Positions 23,637-36,991 are shown, counted from the stretch's first letter. The stretch is DNA of 64,000 nucleotides from Camelus bactrianus (GCF_048773025.1 NC_133562.1:24967001-25031000); one strand, 5' to 3'. The notes: a model not told the origin generated them from the sequence alone. Translations and numbers: made by a program.

Positions 23637-24248
23637 CGCCAGTCCCGCGGCCTGGGGAGGGTGGGGCTCCGGCGAAAGGACGAGGGGCGGGTTCCCCTCC
23701 CGATCTCAGAGAAGCTCCCAAAAGGGCAGCGGCGTGCCCACCTGCCGCCACCTCGGGCGGCCGCGAACCATTCAAATCGCCCGCGCCAAGAGGTACCCGG
23801 CGCTCGCGATTGGCTGAGCCGGACCAGCGCCCCTGGGCGGGGCCGGCCCCCTCGCAGCGGCCGCGGGTCCCGCCCCGCTCGTGCGCATGCGCGCAGTCCC
23901 CAGAGGACAGAGTCTGCGCACACCCCCGCCCGGCCTCCGACTCGCGCCGCGGCTCCCTCCCTTGTCCGCGGAGGCTTGTCGGCTGGGCGAGACAGCAAGA
24001 GCTGCGGCCGGCAGGGGGCTGTGCGGACCCAAGGCGGCTGCGGTGGCGCCGGCCTGTGGAAAATGCCACCAGGCGGCGCTTCGGTTCGTTGCTCGTGTGA
24101 CGGCCGTTCCCCGCCCCCCCATCCCTGAACCCCCTGCGACCGCCGGGGAAGAACCGGCCCGCGCAGTGAGTACCGCACCGAGACGCTTCGGCGGGAACGA
24201 GGCCGACGGCCGGCTGTGCCGGTTGCGCCCCTGAGGTGAGTGCGGGCT

Positions 24249-24295
<47 letters not shown>

Positions 24296-24404
24296 AGGGC
24301 GCGGGGCGCGGGAAGGACGGGGGTTGCGGCGGCTGCCACCCCGGGTCCCCGCGGCGGAGGGAGGCCGCGCGGGCCTCTGCGGGGCGGGGAGGGCCGGCGC
24401 CGTC
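23637..24404 (+). promoter_or_regulatory. CpG-island promoter, short form (copy 6)
   Basis: First island lacking one 26-bp repeat copy, so the Sp1-to-NRF1 spacing is 26 bp less. ATTGG 23809-23813, NRF1 23882-23892 preceded by CTCG, CTCF-like 24066-24079, donors 24166 and 24236. Confidence 0.75.
24250..24294 (+). repeat. (CGG)15 tract
   Basis: Pure. The 15-triplet length marks a-type units. Confidence 0.97.
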
Positions 24405-24503
24405 AGTGTTTAGTCTCAGCTATTCTGATGTCTAGTTTTGTGCCCTTTGCTATGTCCAATCCTATATGAATTTCTGTTTTTATCTGATCGCATGGGACTA
24501 GCC

Positions 24504-24729
24504 CAGTGGTTCTCCAATTGGCTGGACATTCAAATTGCTTGGAAAACTTTTTAAAAACATAGGGGCCTGCAGCCTTCCCCAGACAAGTTAATTCAGAATT
24601 TCTGAAGGTGGGGCTGAGGCATTAGTATTTTCTTAAGCTCCCTGTGTGATTATTATGAGTCCAACAATCACTCCCAACTCTAATAAAACGTTCTGACATT
24701 TTATAAAACTTGCCGATTGAGAACCTCAG
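24504..24729. mobile_element. MER5-like remnant, unit 6
   Basis: 226 bp. TTATTATGAG variant. Confidence 0.72.
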
Positions 24730-25769
24730 CATGTGTTTCAAATGAGTTCAGAGGAGAGAGTTTCCAGTGTTAGGTGTTGGTGTTTGTTCTATCAGTTGCA
24801 TTCACAATGTAGGCTGACAAGGGAAAAAAAAAAAACAACAACAACAAGAAAAAAAAATTCAAAGGGAAGGTAGACAGGCCGTGCAAAGGAGAGCTCAATC
24901 ACAGAAGAGCTGTCTCCAGGAGACCAAAGTCATGCTCTTTAACATTCTAAGTGATTGGTTTGTGCAGTGAACCAAATCTGAGCAGTTCCAATGTTTGAAA
25001 ATGTAATGACTTGAATAGAAATACTAATATACCCTTCAAGGTCATGGAACAGTTCCTTGGCCTTAGGAAACGTGTAACTTCTGTGAGCTCATGTAGGTCA
25101 ATTTGATGGGCCTCTTATAACCTTAAGATTCATCTTGCTCCTTATCTTTCCTCTGCATTAAAATATGTTAATACCAGCTTTGGAATCAAATCAATTCTTT
25201 TCTTTTTAAATCTGCCTTTTTAAAAGTTCCTTTGTATTTGCAGAATTACCAAGGAGTTGTTAAAAATTACCGTATTTTCTACCTCTGAATGAAATTAAGC
25301 AAAGACCGAAGTACGAAAAGGTCATCGAAACAAGAGACTATAAAAGAAACCTGAGAATAGCGGTACACTGCTAATGATAGCCTAAAATTTAATTTAAAGT
25401 CAGTCCTGAAACTGTGTAATGGTTAAGGATTGAGTTTCTATCCTCATCCACATGTTTAAAGAATCTTCTGTATTGGCTATCTCTAACCAAATTAGTGGGA
25501 ATGGGAGAGGGCGGGGAACAGCTCACTAAGAATCTACTCATCTATAGTCCTTTTATCTTTTCATTTAGAAGGGTAAGCTACTGAATGTCATATATATAAT
25601 GCGGTACATAAAATGTGACAAATGCTGCACCTAACACACAAAGTCTACAATAGACCATAGATCTACAAAGGACTATGATCTATGGAGCAGAACTAGCAGA
25701 GTTAACATCAACCCAGTTCCTAGCAAACGTTGCTAACTTATGGCCATAGCTATCATTTCAGGCCCAATA

Positions 25770-26726
25770 CCCCCTTTATAAAAGCAAATATTCTGTAGAC
25801 CCCCTTCCCTTCCAAATGAGGCACTCTATCTTCAACTATAATTTTTAAGTAAATTTAAATCAATTTAGAATAATGGAATATATGTTATTGTACATTCATA
25901 ACTATACTATATTCCTATTCCTACACCCCGCTTAATTATAATAAGTAAGTTAGGATCAGGGAAAGCAATATGAGAAATTATCCCACACGGGAAGTTCAGG
26001 AAAAATGGAAGAGCAAAGGCAGAGATGGACTCTCAGCTACTAGCAGGCCAGTTTTCTCTGTAGACGATCACAGACAAAGGGGGAAAAATACTTAACTGGA
26101 GTATGTATAACATGCTAAGATAAATTACAATCTGTCAATGTTGACCAAGAGTGAGGAAGTTTGATATTCTTGTGAATGAGCTATTTATAAACGTACTTAT
26201 AAAACAATTCAGTGTGTTATGACACGAGTTAAGAGTGCCAAAGAAGTGCCCTGGAAACATTGCATCCCAGAGCCAGCCACATGTCCAAAGATGCATTCAG
26301 TCTGTGGTGGGAAAGAAAAGTGGGCCGGGGGCTCCAGATGAGGGGAGCCGTGTAGCAACGTGGGGCAAGGACGCAGATGCCAAAGCTGGGCCTGTCCGAC
26401 AGGGAGCTCAGGAGGGACTCAGCTGCTGCTTTGGGAGGTGGCAGGAGGTGGGGGGAGGGGATAGCCCGACCCTGGCTCCTGAAGCACCCCTCCCCTCCCT
26501 TCCTACTTGGGTCCCACACAGCGCCCCTCACTGCATCCTGCCTTGGCCTACCTGTGCCCCACATACACCCCGATGCTTCCCTCCCCGTTGCCTGACCCCG
26601 AGCCTCCCTGCCTGCCTTCGACCATCCCCAGAACCCCCATCGTGCCGTGACCTACCTGCACCTGGGGCTCCATCCTGCTTCCCTGCTGGGGACTGGCCTT
26701 CTTGGACATGTGCGTCTCCTGGCAAG
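25770..26726. other. S module (unit 6)
   Basis: 957 bp, a type. No difference from unit 5 noticed. Confidence 0.7.
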
Positions 26727-27113
26727 CTCTGGAGCCCTGAAGTACCTGAAATAACCTTAAGTTCAGGAAAAGAATAAAGCTCAATGATAAAGAAAATCTC
26801 TATCATTTTATTCATTGAATCATGTTGTTTATGTTTACATATAAAATATGCATATCTCTGTGCATATGCATGGCTATATTTTGGGTTTTTATATAATAAA
26901 ATTACATATTAACATTTTATTTCTTTAAAACGTTGACGCATTGTGGCAAAACGTTAGCATTTAAAAATCTTTCTTTTCAGAAATCAGATCGTATACAAAT
27001 GCTTGAAGTTTCTTTTTCACCTTTCCTTTATCCCATTCCCTTCTTTGCATCCAAAGAGGTAACCGTTATCCTGAAGTCAGTGTTGTTTTACTTTCCCAGC
27101 TGTTTTTTTTTTT

Positions 27114-27725
27114 CGCCAGTCCCGCGGCCTGGGGAGGGTGGGGCTCCGGCGAAAGGACGAGGGGCGGGTTCCCCTCCCGATCTCAGAGAAGCTCCCAAAA
27201 GGGCAGCGGCGTGCCCACCTGCCGCCACCTCGGGCGGCCGCGAACCATTCAAATCGCCCGCGCCAAGAGGTACCCGGCGCTCGCGATTGGCTGAGCCGGA
27301 CCAGCGCCCCTGGGCGGGGCCGGCCCCCTCGCAGCGGCCGCGGGTCCCGCCCCGCTCGTGCGCATGCGCGCAGTCCCCAGAGGACAGAGTCTGCGCACAC
27401 CCCCGCCCGGCCTCCGACTCGCGCCGCGGCTCCCTCCCTTGTCCGCGGAGGCTTGTCGGCTGGGCGAGACAGCAAGAGCTGCGGCCGGCAGGGGGCTGTG
27501 CGGACCCAAGGCGGCTGCGGTGGCGCCGGCCTGTGGAAAATGCCACCAGGCGGCGCTTCGGTTCGTTGCTCGTGTGACGGCCGTTCCCCGCCCCCCCATC
27601 CCTGAACCCCCTGCGACCGCCGGGGAAGAACCGGCCCGCGCAGTGAGTACCGCACCGAGACGCTTCGGCGGGAACGAGGCCGACGGCCGGCTGTGCCGGT
27701 TGCGCCCCTGAGGTGAGTGCGGGCT

Positions 27726-27763
<38 letters not shown>

Positions 27764-27872
27764 AGGGCGCGGGGCGCGGGAAGGACGGGGGTTGCGGCGG
27801 CTGCCACCCCGGGTCCCCGCGGCGGAGGGAGGCCGCGCGGGCCTCTGCGGGGCGGGGAGGGCCGGCGCCGTC
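27114..27872 (+). promoter_or_regulatory. CpG-island promoter, short form (copy 7)
   Basis: ATTGG 27286-27290, NRF1 27359-27369, CTCF-like 27543-27556, donors 27643 and 27713. It differs from copy 6 only in the CGG count, as far as I could see. Confidence 0.75.
27727..27762 (+). repeat. (CGG)12 tract
   Basis: Pure. The 12-triplet length marks b-type and long units. Confidence 0.97.
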
Positions 27873-27971
27873 AGTGTTTAGTCTCAGCTATTCTGATGTC
27901 TAGTTTTGTGCCCTTTGCTATGTCCAATCCTATATGAATTTCTGTTTTTATCTGATCGCATGGGACTAGCC

Positions 27972-28197
27972 CAGTGGTTCTCCAATTGGCTGGACATTCA
28001 AATTGCTTGGAAAACTTTTTAAAAACATAGGGGCCTGCAGCCTTCCCCAGACAAGTTAATTCAGAATTTCTGAAGGTGGGGCTGAGGCATTAGTATTTTC
28101 TTAAGCTCCCTGTGTGATTATTATGAGTCCAACAATCACTCCCAACTCTAATAAAACGTTCTGACATTTTATAAAACTTGCCGATTGAGAACCTCAG
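27972..28197. mobile_element. MER5-like remnant, unit 7
   Basis: 226 bp. TTATTATGAG variant. Confidence 0.72.
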
Positions 28198-29239
28198 CAT
28201 GTGTTTCAAATGAGTTCAGAGGAGAGAGTTTCCAGTATTAGGTGTTGGTGTTTGTTCTATCAGTTGCATTCACAATGTAGGCTGACAAGGGGAAAAAAAA
28301 AAAAACAACAACAACAAGAAAAAAAAATTCAAAGGGAAGGTAGACAGGCCGTGCAAAGGAGAGCTCAATCACAGAAGAGCTGTCTCCAGGAGACCAAAGT
28401 CATGCTCTTTAACATTCTAAGTGATTGGTTTGTGCAGTGAACCAAATCTGAGCAGTTCCAATGTTTGAAAATGTAATGACTTACATAGAAATACTAATAT
28501 ACCCTTGAAGGTCATGGAACAGTTCCTTGGCCTTAGGAAACGTGTAACTTCTGTGAGCTCATGTAGGTCAATTTGATGGGCCTCTTATAACCTTAAGATT
28601 CATCTTGCTCCTTATCTTTCCTCTGCATTAAAATATGTTAATACCAGCTTTGGAATCAAATCAATTCTTTTCTTTTTAAATCTGCCTTTTTAAAAGTTCC
28701 TTTGTATTTGCAGAATTACCAAGGAGTTGTTAAAAATTACCGTATTTTCTACCTCTGAATGAAATTAAGCAAAGACCGAAGTACGAAAAGGTCATCGAAA
28801 CAAGAGACTATAAAAGAAACCTGAGAATAGCGGTACACTGCTAATGATAGCCTAAAATTTAATTTAAAGTCAGTCCTGAAACTGTGTAATGGTTAAGGAT
28901 TGAGTTTCTATCCTCATCCACATGTTTAAAGAATCTTCTGTATTGGCTATCTCTAACCAAATTAGTGGGAATGGGAGAGGGCGGGGAACAGCTCACTAAG
29001 AATCTACTCATCTATAGTCCTTTTATCTTTTCATTTAGAAGGGTAAGCTACTGAATGTCATATATATAATGCGGTACATAAAATGTGATAAATGCTGCAC
29101 CTAACACACAAAGTCTACAATAGACCATAGATCTACAAAGGACTATGATCTATGGAGCAGAACTAGCAGAGTTAACATCAACCCAGTTCCTAGCAAACGT
29201 TGCTAACTTATGGCCATAGCTATCATTTCAGGCCCAATA

Positions 29240-30196
29240 CCCCCTTTATAAAAGCAAATATTCTGTAGACCCCCTTCCCTTCCAAATGAGGCACTCTATC
29301 TTCAACTATAATTTTTAAGTAAATTTAAATCAATTTAGAATAATGGAATATATGTTATTGTACATTCATAACTATACTATATTCCTATTCCTACACCCCG
29401 CTTAATTATAATAAGTAAGTTAGGATCAGGGAAAGCAATATGAGAAATTATCCCACACGGGAAGTTCAGGAAAAATGGAAGAGCAAAGGCAGAGATGGAC
29501 TCTCAGCTACTAGCAGGCCAGTTTTCTCTGTAGACGATCACAGACAAAGGGGGAAAAATACTTAACTGGAGTATGTATAACATGCTAAGATAAATTACAA
29601 TCTGTCAATGTTGACCAAGAGTGAGGAAGTTTGATATTCTTGTGAATGAGCTATTTCTAAACGTACTTATAAAACAATTCAGTGTGTTATGACACGAGTT
29701 AAGAGTGCCAAAGAAGTGCCCTGGAAACATTTCATCCCAGAGCCAGCCACATGTCCAAAGATGCATTCAGTCTGTGGTGGGAAAGGAAAGTGGGCCGGGG
29801 GCTCCAGATGAGGGGAGCCGTGTAGCAACGTGGGGCAAGGACGCAGATGCCAAAGCTGGGCCTGTCCAACAGGGAGCTCAGGAGGGACTCAGCTGCTGCT
29901 TTGGGAGGTGGCAGGAGGTGGGGGGAGGGGATAGCCCGACCCTGGCTCCTGAAGCACCCCTCCCCTCCCTTCCTACTTGGGTCCCACACAGCGCCCCTCA
30001 CTGCATCCTGCCTTGGCCTACCTGTGCCCCACATACACCCCGATGCTTCCCTCCCCGTTGCCTGACCCCGAGCCTCCCTGCCTGCCTTCGACCATCCCCA
30101 GAACCCCCATCGTGCCGTGACCTACCTGCACCTGGGGCTCCATCCTGCTTCCCTGCTGGGGACTGGCCTTCTTGGACATGTGCGTCTCCTGGCAAG
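29240..30196. other. S module (unit 7)
   Basis: 957 bp, b type: ACATTTCATCC, GGGAAAGGAAAG and GTCCAACAGG. Confidence 0.7.
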
Positions 30197-30583
30197 CTCT
30201 GGAGCCCTGAAGTACCTGAAATAACCTTAAGTTCAGGAAAAGAATAAAGCTCAATGATAAAGAAAATCTCTATCATTTTATTCATTGAATCATGTTGTTT
30301 ATGTTTACATATAAAATATGCATATCTCTGTGCATATGCATGGCTGTATTTTGGGTTTTTATATAATAAAATTACATATTAACATTTTATTTCTTTAAAA
30401 CGTTGACGCATTGTGGCAAAACGTTAGCATTTAAAAATCTTTCTTTTCAGAAATCAGATCGTATACAAATGCTTGAAGTTTCTTTTTCACCTTTCCTTTA
30501 TCCCATTCCCTTCTTTGCATCCAAAGAGGTAACCGTTATCCTGAAGTCAGTGTTGTTTTACTTTCCCAGCTGTTTTTTTTTTT

Positions 30584-31222
30584 CGCCAGTCCCGCGGCCT
30601 GGGGAGGGTGGGGCTCCGGCGAAAGGACGAGGGGCGGGTTCCCCTCCCGATCTCAGAGAAGCTCACAAAAGGGCAGCGGCGTGCCCACCTGCCGCCACCT
30701 CGGGCGGCCGCGAACCATTCAAATCGCCCGCGCCAAGAGGTACCCGGCGCTCGCGATTGGCTGAGCCGGACCAGCGCCCCTGGGCGGGGCCGGCCCCCTC
30801 GCAGCGGACGCGGGTCCCGCCCCCACGCAGGGGCCGCGGGTCCCGCCCCGCTCGTGCGCATGCGCGCAGTCCCCAGAGGACAGAGTCTGCGCACACCCCC
30901 GCCCTGCCTCCGACTCGCGCTGCGGCTCCCTCCCTTGTCCGCGGAGGCTTGTCGGCTGGGCGAGACAGCAAGAGCTGCGGCCGGCAGGGGGCTGTGCGGA
31001 CCCAAGGCGGCTGCGGTGGCGCCGGCCTGTGGAAAATGCCACCAGGCGGCGCTTCGGTTCGTTGCTCGTGTGACGGCCGTTCCCCGCCCCCCCCATCCCT
31101 GAACCCCCTGCGACCGCCGGGGAAGAACCGGCCCGCGCAGTGAGTACCGCACCGAGACGCTTCGGCGGGAACGAGGCCGACGGCCGGCTGTGCCGGTTGC
31201 GCCCCTGAGGTGAGTGCGGGCT

Positions 31223-31260
<38 letters not shown>

Positions 31261-31369
31261 AGGGCGCGGGGCGCGGGAAGGACGGGGGTTGCGGCGGCTG
31301 CCACCCCGGGTCCCCGCGGCGGAGGGAGGCCGCGCGGGCCTCTGCGGGGCGGGGAGGGCCGGCGCCGTC
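30584..31369 (+). promoter_or_regulatory. CpG-island promoter (copy 8, before long unit 8)
   Basis: Full-length form with GCGGACGCGGG in place of GCGGCCGCGGG near 30805. ATTGG 30756-30760, NRF1 30855-30865, CTCF-like 31039-31052, donors 31140 and 31210. The C run is 8 bases. CGCCCTGCC and GCGCTGCGG near 30900-30925 each lose a CpG relative to x copies. Confidence 0.75.
31224..31259 (+). repeat. (CGG)12 tract
   Basis: Pure, at the start of a long unit. Confidence 0.97.
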
Positions 31370-31468
31370 AGTGTTTAGTCTCAGCTATTCTGATGTCTAG
31401 TTTTGTGCCCTTTGCTATGTCCAATCCTATATGAATTTCTGTTTTTATCTGATCGCATGGGACTAGCC

Positions 31469-31694
31469 CAGTGGTTCTCCAATTGGCTGGACATTCAAAT
31501 TGCTTGGAAAACTTTTTAAAAACATAGGGGCCTGCAGCCTTCCCCAGACAAGTTAATTCAGAATTTCTGAAGGTGGGGCTGAGGCATTAGTATTTTCTTA
31601 AGCTCCCTGTGTGATTATTATGAGTCCAACAATCACTCCCAACTCTAATAAAACGTTCTGACATTTTATAAAACTTGCCGATTGAGAACCTCAG
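31469..31694. mobile_element. MER5-like remnant, long unit 8
   Basis: 226 bp. TTATTATGAG variant. Confidence 0.72.
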
Positions 31695-32737
31695 CATGTG
31701 TTTCAAATGAGTTCAGAGGAGAGAGTTTCCAGTGTTAGGTGTTGGTGTTTGTTCTATCAGTTGCATTCACAATGTAGGCTGACAAGGGGAAAAAAAAAAA
31801 AAACAACAACAACAAGAAAAAAAAATTCAAAGGGAAGGTAGACAGGCCGTGCAAAGGAGAGCTCAATCACAGAAGAGCTGTCTCCAGGAGACCAAAGTCA
31901 TGCTCTTTAACATTCTAAGTGATTGGTTTGTGCAGTGAACCAAATCTGAGCAGTTCCAATGTTTGAAAATGTAATGACTTACATAGAAATACTAATATAC
32001 CCTTCAAGGTCATGGAACAGTTCCTTGGCCTTAGGAAACGTGTAACTTCTGTGAGCTCATGTAGGTCAATTTGATGGGCCTCTTATAACCTTAAGATTCA
32101 TCTTGCTCCTTATCTTTCCTCTGCATTAAAATATGTTAATACCAGCTTTGGAATCAAATCAATTCTTTTCTTTTTAAATCTGCCTTTTTAAAAGTTCCTT
32201 TGTATTTGCAGAATTACCAAGGAGTTGTTAAAAATTACCGTATTTTCTACCTCTGAATGAAATTAAGCAAAGACCGAAGTACGAAAAGGTCATCGAAACA
32301 AGAGACTATAAAAGAAACCTGAGAATAGCGGTACACTGCTAATGATAGCCTAAAATTTAATTTAAAGTCAGTCCTGAAACTGTGTAATGGTTAAGGATTG
32401 AGTTTCTATCCTCATCCACATGTTTAAAGAATCTTCTGTATTGGCTATCTCTAACCAAATTAGTGGGAATGGGAGAGGGCGGGGAACAGCTCACTAAGAA
32501 TCTACTCATCTATAGTCCTTTTATCTTTTCATTTAGAAGGGTAAGCTACTGAATGTCATATATATAATGCGGTACATAAAATGTGATAAATGCTGCACCT
32601 AACACACAAAGTCTACAATAGACCATAGATCTACAAAGGACTATGATCTATGGAGCAGAACTAGCAGAGTTAACATCAACCCAGTTCCTAGCAAACGTTG
32701 CTAACTTATGGCCATAGCTATCGTTTCAGACCCAATA

Positions 32738-33624
32738 GCTCTCCATTTCCTTGCTTAGCCGTGGAAACTACCATTCTACTTTCTGTCTGTATGATTTGAC
32801 TGTTTTAGGCACCTCATATACATGGAATCATACAATATTTGTCCTTCTGCTTTATTTCACTTAGCACAGTGCCTTTAACACCTGTCCATGTTGTAGCATG
32901 TGTCATAATTTCATTCCTTTCTCAGACTGTATAGTAACACTCTACTATATATAATACCACATTTTGCTTATCCAGTCATGTATAGATGGACATTATTTTC
33001 ATCTTTTGTTTATTATAAATAATGGTGCCATGAAGATTGGTGTACAGATACCTGTTCAAGTCTCTATTTCCAATGCTTTTGTTTACATATGAGAGGTGGA
33101 ATTACTGAATCATATGGTAATCGTGTGTTTAATTTTTTGAGGATATAAATATTTTAAAATTTTATATTTCAAGTGTTTGTTAGTCTTTAAAAGTAAAATG
33201 AATTTTGGGGTGTTGACTTTATACCCTGTGATACTGTTAAATTCACTCACTAGTCCTAACATTTTATAGATTCCTTTGGATTTTCTACACAGAGAGTCAT
33301 CATCTTTGAAGAAAACAGTTTAACTTCATCTTTGATAATATTAATGCCTTTTTTTCTTTTTGCCTTATTTCATTGGCTCAGACCTCCAGTGCCATATTGA
33401 ATAGAAATGGTGAGAGTGGATATCCTTGTTAAATTCTTAGCCTTGGGGGAAGGAATGTAATATTTCACTATTAAATGTTACCTTACCTGTAGAATTTTTT
33501 TAAAGCTACCTTTGTCTGATTGAGAGAATACTCTAATATTTCTAGTTTTCTAAGGAGTTTTAAAAATATCATGAATGGATATTAAATTCAGTAAATTCTT
33601 AGTGGTTTTTGATGATCTGAATAT
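32738..33624 (-). mobile_element. L1 (L1M-type) LINE fragment, long unit 8
   Basis: Same fragment as at 4971 with scattered changes (for example CATATACATGG for CATATGCATGG near 32820, and GGCTCAGACC for GGTTCAGACC near 33377). Confidence 0.85.
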
Positions 33625-33637
33625 AATAATTGAATGT

Positions 33638-34657
33638 TATTTGTTCAACAAATATTTATTATCTACTAGCCAGTATACAGAAGTAAACGAAATGTACAAA
33701 ATCACTACCCTCTTGGAACTTATGTTAAAATATATAGGGATAAAGTATAAACAACAAAAAAATAGATATTATATATTATACTAGAAGGTGGTAGTTGCTG
33801 TAAGGAAAACAATTAAACAAGGAAAGGGGATGGGGTGTCATGGTTAGAGGAAGCAGTTGCAATTTTAAACTAGAGTGGTCAGAGAAGGACGTACTGAGTG
33901 AGTAAGTATTTGAGCTGAAGGTGGTGAGTGAGGAAGTCCTGCAGATAGCCTGGAAAGGTCTGGATGATATCTGGGAAAAAGGGTGTTCTTGTCAAGGGGA
34001 ACAGTAAGTGCAGAGTGTAAAGGCAGAACTCCACTTTGTGTGTTTGGGGGCAGCAAGAAAGGTGGTGTGGCTGGAGGGGAGCAAGTGGTGGGTGACAAAA
34101 CAGTGCTGGGAGTAGCAGTAGCAGTAATGGAAATAATGCTAGTGATAACAGAGCCCGATACCCGTTGTCTAACAGCTGCCTTCTGCCAGACACTGTCCCA
34201 AGTTCATGAAACAGTAACAGCAAGAGATGAGGTCAGAGAAGTAAGTGAGATACATGGGACAAGTCACTCTTGTTGGCCAGAGTAAGAACTTGGGATTCTG
34301 AATGATGTGGAGCCACTTTTAGGTTTTGAGCAGATAAATGTTGATCTAACTTAAGCATTAGTAGAAGTGCTGAGGCTGCTGTGCTGACAGTAGATGAGGG
34401 TTGAACCAGCAAGGCCAGTGAGGAAGCTGTTGTGATAATCTGCACAGTCCCTGGTGGTTTGGAGGTGGTGAGCAGGTGTTGGGATCTGGATCCGGTTTAA
34501 GGAGAGAATGGGCAAGATTCTCTGTTGGATTGGAAGTGGGTGAAGGAGAAGGAACATACAAGAATGACTCTGAGGTTTTGGCTGAGGGGCTAAATGTGGA
34601 GTTTGAGGTGGAGTGGAGTAGGTTTATCTGAGTGGGGTGAGAACTAGATTTTGACAT
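33638..34657. mobile_element. Old interspersed repeat, long unit 8
   Basis: Counterpart of 5871-6890. Has GCTGGGAGTAGC for GCTGAGAGTAGC near 34108 and GGGGCTAAATG for GGGGCCAAATG near 34590. Confidence 0.5.
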
Positions 34658-35035
34658 GGTAAATCTATTCTTTTGCTAAATTTTCAACTATGCTATGAGA
34701 AGGAACCATGGAAAGTTAGAAAATAGGTTAAAAGTAATGGTGTTTAAATTCAGCACTTTTGAAAAAAAAAGTCTTTAGATGGATCATTTCTTTAGGAATC
34801 CAGGTTTGACCTTAGGATATTGGCTGCAACTTTTCCCCCCTCTGTTTCCTATGGCAGCTGCTTACTATTCTAATATTAAGTTTATAACTTGCAGATTCAG
34901 AGATCTGAATTTCACAAACAAGTATCCTTTAAAAGGGTTTGGAGATTGATACAAGACTGCCAATGTTTTATTTTTCCAACTCCTTTTTTACTAAAAGTTT
35001 TATTTGATCTCAACCTCATGTCATGAAAGGAAGGG

Positions 35036-35062
35036 TTTTTTTTGTTTGTTTGTTTGTTTTTT
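35036..35062 (+). repeat. (TTTG)n microsatellite, long unit 8
   Basis: Four bases shorter than the copy at 7269. This helps explain why the offset between the two long units drifts from 27,767 to 27,763. Confidence 0.9.
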
Positions 35063-35897
35063 CCCCCCACCAAAAACTAAAAGACAACAATGGAAGGACA
35101 AAGTGTCATACAGCCATTTAACTTTTGTGACTTCTCTTCAACCATATACGTTCAAAAGTACACGCCTTAAAGAGTGTGGGACAGTCTGTCAGCTGTTTTG
35201 GTTCCACTTACTGAGCACGTACTCTGGACTGATGAAGGCATGGAAGGTGTGGATCTTCCCTTCTCCTAGCAGGTCTGGGTGTGCAGCGAATCTTCTGTTC
35301 CCCTGAGTCTACAGCCCCATGTCCCTCAGCTATGTGCCATTCAGGTCTTTAAGAGGTTTGTTTTTAAAAACATCATGACACTTAAAGGGAGCCCAATTAT
35401 TTCATCAGATACACTCAACCATAGGATTAGCAATCTATTCCATGCTGTAGGAAAATTAGGCTGTGATTGGCTTGGACTTCATTTGTGTACCTTCATAAGA
35501 AATTTTGAAGGATAATTTTGGCTGTATGCAACTTTTCCAATAAGGAATCACTTTACTCCATCTTAACATATTGTTGCACTGTGGTCTCAGAACAAAGGAT
35601 AACCCTTTACATAGACTATTTTAGCCTATGGATAAATGCGTTTTGTTGCCCTTATTTTTCTTATTTTGTTGTAGATGGGTCAAATTTTCATTAGAGATAT
35701 TCATCAATTCTCAGACCTGCAACTGAAAATCAGTAATTCAAGGAAGTGGATTAGTTTTCATGAATGAAAACACTTGGGATCTGGATGGAGAGAGTTATTT
35801 CCTAACCCAAAGTCACAGATAGTGGAAGTATCATCTCCAGCCTCCCTGGTGTTCTTCAGAAGTAGAGTTGAAAGATCTGATGTGTCAGGGCCGGGCC

Positions 35898-35938
35898 CAG
35901 AGCCAGGCACATAGTGGGGGAAAAACAAATGTTAATTC
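35898..35938 (+). mobile_element. MIR-like tail, long unit 8
   Basis: Counterpart of 8135-8175. Confidence 0.4.
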
Positions 35939-36298
35939 CTTTCTCCAGCTTTATCATCCTTCCCAACTTTATCCCATTTCTAAATGTCACAGTTGGGATT
36001 TTTAGCCCTGGCTAGATCAAGAGATGTCAGATGGTAGAGACAGCTGAGTCTTGAGACAAAGCTGAGGTCTCTTTGAGGTATCAGAGTGGAGGACAGGCAA
36101 GTTCAATTTCTGGAAGGTGAGTTGAGCTGGTGTCCTGAGGCATAAAGGCAAAAGGCAAAAGGCAAGAAAAGTATAAACGATGGGTGGTTGTTGATATTAG
36201 GGAAGAATTGGCTATCAGGAAACTGTAGGCCCTGCCTGAAGGCTGTAGAGAAGAAGCCATGGGCTGAACTGATAAACAAGCTGTGAGAAATGTCAGGT

Positions 36299-36991
36299 AG
36301 CTGGCTGGATAAGAGATGGCCTACTCAGTGTGTCCAGCTTGGACGGCTGGCTAGCCAATGACGGGTAAGATCCTCAGAGGAGGACAACCTAAGACAGGCA
36401 CAGCCGGCTGGACCACAGATGGCCTACTCAGTGTGTCCAGCGTGGACGGATGGCTAGCCAATGACGGGTAATATCCTCAGAGGAGGACAACCTACGGCAG
36501 GCACAGCCGGCTGGACCACAGATGGCCTACTCATTGTGTCCAGCATGGATGGATGGCTAGCCAATGACAGGTAAGATCCTCAGAGGAGGACAACCTAAGA
36601 CAGGCACAGCCGGCTGGACGAAAAATGGCCTTCTCAGTGTGTCCAGCATGGACAGCTGGCTAGCCAATGACGGGTAAGATCCTCAGAGGAGGACAACCTA
36701 AGACAGGCACAGCCGGCTGGACAAGAGATGGCGTACTCACTGTGTCCAGCATGGACGGCTGGCTAGCCAATGACGGGGAAGATCCTCAGAGGAGGACAAC
36801 CTAAGACAGGCACAGCCGGCTGGACAAGAGATGGTGTACTCAATGTGTCCAGCATGGACGGCTGGATAGCCAATGACGGGTAACATCCTCAGAGGAGGAC
36901 AACCTAAGACAGGCACAGCCGGCTGGACCACAGATGGCGTACACAATGTGTCCAGTATGGACGGCTGGGTAGCCAACGACGGGTAAGCTCC
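36299..36991 (+). repeat. 103-bp minisatellite, long unit 8
   Basis: Same number of copies in the same order, with the same internal variants, as at 8536. It has moved with the long unit and not by its own slippage. Confidence 0.96.

Larger units (their letters stand above)
20765..24235 (+). repeat. Short unit 5 (type a)
   Basis: CGG tract 20779-20817 (13 triplets), MER5 fossil 21027-21252, AT-rich DNA to 22292, S module 22293-23249, AT-rich DNA 23250-23636, island from 23637. It has the a-type bases GACTTGAATAG, GGTCATGGAAC, TTCCTTTGTATT, CTCTGAATGAAA and GTGACAAATG, and the first 26-bp-shorter island. Confidence 0.92.
24236..27712 (+). repeat. Short unit 6 (type a)
   Basis: CGG tract 24250-24294 (15 triplets), MER5 fossil 24504-24729, AT-rich DNA to 25769, S module 25770-26726, AT-rich DNA 26727-27113, island from 27114. 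It marks the left limit of the block that recurs at 51927 with an offset of exactly 27,691 bp. Confidence 0.92.
3431..31209 (+). repeat. Higher-order repeat copy A: one long plus six short units
   Basis: Seven consecutive units start at 3431 (long), 10244, 13762, 17263, 20765, 24236 and 27713. Their sizes are 6813, 3518, 3501, 3502, 3471, 3477 and 3497 bp. Each start is the same GTGAGT donor followed by a CGG tract. By linked base differences the short units are x, x, x, a, a, b. The same long-plus-six order recurs in the next 27.7 kb. Seen directly: periodicity, unit order and diagnostic bases. Inferred: that seven units form the unit of amplification. Confidence 0.93.
27713..31209 (+). repeat. 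Short unit 7 (type b)
   Basis: CGG tract 27727-27762 (12), MER5 fossil 27972-28197, AT-rich DNA to 29239, S module 29240-30196, AT-rich DNA 30197-30583, island from 30584. b-type bases: CCAGTATTAGG near 28233, CCCTTGAAGGTC near 28503, ATTTCTAAACG near 29655, GTCCAACAGG near 29866, GGCTGTATT near 30346. Position 30665 is A, while all other units have C. Confidence 0.92.
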